Below are positions 7,211 to 8,235 of a stretch of 8,235 bases of DNA, one piece after another. Position numbers and translations under genes: made by a program. This DNA comes from Hyphomicrobiales bacterium (GTDB lineage Bacteria; Pseudomonadota; Alphaproteobacteria; Rhizobiales; Aestuariivirgaceae), in assembly GCA_014380505.1 (NCBI GenBank), contig JACMJT010000521.1:1-8235 (forward strand). Direction: 5' to 3'. A model generated the notes under the pieces. It saw only the letters and a list, made by a program, of their open reading frames with translations, had not been told where the DNA came from and ran no database searches. Position 1 is the stretch's first letter, and each line of letters opens with the position of its first letter.

Positions 7211-7777
7211 TCAGACCTGCATGATCTCGGCTTCCTTGCCCTTCAGCGCCGCGTCGATCTCCTTGATGGACTCGTCGGTCATCTTCTGGACTTCCTCCGC
7301 TTTCTTCTTGTGTTCGTCCTCGCTGATCAGGTGCTCTTTCTCCAGCGCCTTCAACTGATCCATGCCGTCGCGGCGGACATTGCGGACTGCGATGCGGGCT
7401 TTTTCGGCATATTGATGGGCGACTTTGACCAGTTCCTTGCGGCGATCTTGTGTCAAATCGGGCATGCGGAGACGGATGACCTGTCCCTCGGTTTGCGGGT
7501 TGAGGCCGAGATTGGAGGCCTGGATCGCCTTCTCGACCGCAATCACCAGGCCCCGGTCCCAGACGTTGATCTGCAAAAGCCGCGCTTCCGGCACGGTGAC
7601 CGAGGCGACCTGGTTGAGCGGCATGCTGGCGCCATAGGCATCGACATGAATGGGTTCCAGCAGGCTGGCGGCGGCGCGGCCGGTTCTAAGCCCCCCGAAA
7701 TCGTGCTTCAGCGCCTCCGCCGCGCCATGCATGCGGCGTTTGATGTCCGGTCCGTTATAGGGTGCGGGCTGGGCCAT
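7211..7777 (-). CDS. frr: Ribosome recycling factor
   Basis: RRF works with EF-G to split post-termination ribosomes in the cytoplasm. The 188-aa protein matches the family length of about 185. Domain I helices flank a central domain II; recognisable stretches include [14 protein letters not shown] near residues 30-43, [23 protein letters not shown], and the C-terminal helical region with [12 protein letters not shown] and many charged residues. ATG at 7777 is 4 nt after the pyrH stop, and its Shine-Dalgarno (AAGGA) lies in the last codons of pyrH, so the two genes are one transcriptional and probably translationally linked unit. The pyrH-frr pair is near-universal in bacteria. Nothing is unusual in the protein. 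Confidence 0.97.
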   Translation of the reverse strand: MAQPAPYNGPDIKRRMHGAAEALKHDFGGLRTGRAAASLLEPIHVDAYGASMPLNQVASVTVPEARLLQINVWDRGLVIAVEKAIQASNLGLNPQTEGQVIRLRMPDLTQDRRKELVKVAHQYAEKARIAVRNVRRDGMDQLKALEKEHLISEDEHKKKAEEVQKMTDESIKEIDAALKGKEAEIMQV

Positions 7778-7781
7778 GGGA

Positions 7782-8235
7782 TCAGTCCTTCGTCACGGTG
7801 GTAAAACGGCCAGCGCCACTAAGCACGTCAAGAACAGCGCCCGGCTTGCGAATGGAGAACACAACTACCGGAATGCCGTTGTCCCGCGCAAGGGCAATGG
7901 CCGCCGGATCCATGATGCGGAGATCCTTGGCCAGAATCTCGCTGAAGGAAATCCTGTCGTAACGGCTGGCCTTGGCATCCCTCTTGGGATCGGCGGAATA
8001 GACCCCATCGACGCTGGTGCCCTTCAACAGCGCCTCGCATTGCAGTTCGGCGGCGCGAAGTGCTGCACCGGTATCCGTGGTGAAGAACGGCAAGCCGGTT
8101 CCCGCCGCGCAGATGACGATCCGCCCCTGCTCCAGGTGATGAATCCCCTTGGCGGGGGAGTAGGTTTCGCACACCGTCGGCATGGCGATGGCCGACAACA
8201 CCCGCGCGTCGGCCCCCTTGGAGTTGAGCATGCCC
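7782..8235 (-). CDS. pyrH: UMP kinase (PyrH), N-terminal part cut by window edge
   Basis: PyrH phosphorylates UMP to UDP in pyrimidine nucleotide synthesis in the cytoplasm. Only the C-terminal part is present, about 151 codons out of an expected ~240. The frame is open to the window edge, and the Met at 8231 is internal, not the start. Visible family features are RVLSAI, the phosphate/UMP region [13 protein letters not shown], then [29 protein letters not shown] and a short C-terminal tail ending VTKD. One residue stands out: the family commonly has GTGNPFFTTD, and here Asn is replaced by Leu, as in the GLPYF form of actinobacterial enzymes. The stop TGA (7784-7782) is 4 nt from frr. Upstream, outside this window, tsf and rpsB are the usual neighbours. 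Confidence 0.95.
   Translation of the reverse strand, partial: GMLNSKGADARVLSAIAMPTVCETYSPAKGIHHLEQGRIVICAAGTGLPFFTTDTGAALRAAELQCEALLKGTSVDGVYSADPKRDAKASRYDRISFSEILAKDLRIMDPAAIALARDNGIPVVVFSIRKPGAVLDVLSGAGRFTTVTKD

Overview
The window is a chromosomal core-gene region of a GC-rich (roughly 60% by eye) Gram-negative bacterium, almost certainly an alphaproteobacterium. The gene order pyrH-frr-uppS-cdsA-(dxr)-rseP-bamA-(lpxD)-fabZ-(lpxA-lpxI-lpxB) facing gltA is the usual one in rhizobia, Caulobacter and relatives. The protein sequences also fit: a hexameric-type GltA, an RseP/MmpA with one PDZ domain, and a BamA ending in Phe. I cannot place it below class level.

Layout: bases 1-1165 hold most of gltA (citrate synthase) on the + strand, cut at its 5' end by the window edge. 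All other genes are on the - strand and read right to left: pyrH (cut at the window edge), frr, uppS, cdsA, rseP, bamA, fabZ. Spacing is tight from pyrH to cdsA: 4 nt, 16 nt, then a 1-nt stop/start overlap. Three looser gaps follow: 160 nt (cdsA-rseP), 133 nt (rseP-bamA) and 74 nt (bamA-fabZ). fabZ and gltA converge on a 152-bp intergenic region that is nearly filled by two inverted copies of a ~51-54-bp hairpin-forming repeat.

The genes form an envelope and translation housekeeping group. PyrH makes UDP and Frr recycles ribosomes. UppS makes undecaprenyl-PP, the carrier lipid precursor. CdsA makes CDP-diacylglycerol for phospholipids, and FabZ dehydrates fatty acid intermediates. RseP is an intramembrane protease, and BamA inserts outer-membrane beta-barrels.

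The most notable point is what is absent. Genes normally interleaved here are missing: dxr between cdsA and rseP, lpxD between bamA and fabZ, and lpxA-lpxI-lpxB between fabZ and gltA. fabZ and bamA are retained and look intact. The lipid A acyltransferase and disaccharide genes have therefore either moved elsewhere or been lost, and loss would mean an LPS-less outer membrane that still has BamA. The second notable point is the inverted repeat pair at the former lpxA-lpxI-lpxB position. Its two copies differ by compensatory G-C/C-G swaps in two stems, so the hairpin structure itself appears to be conserved. I see no defence system, mobile gene, tRNA, rRNA or CRISPR array.
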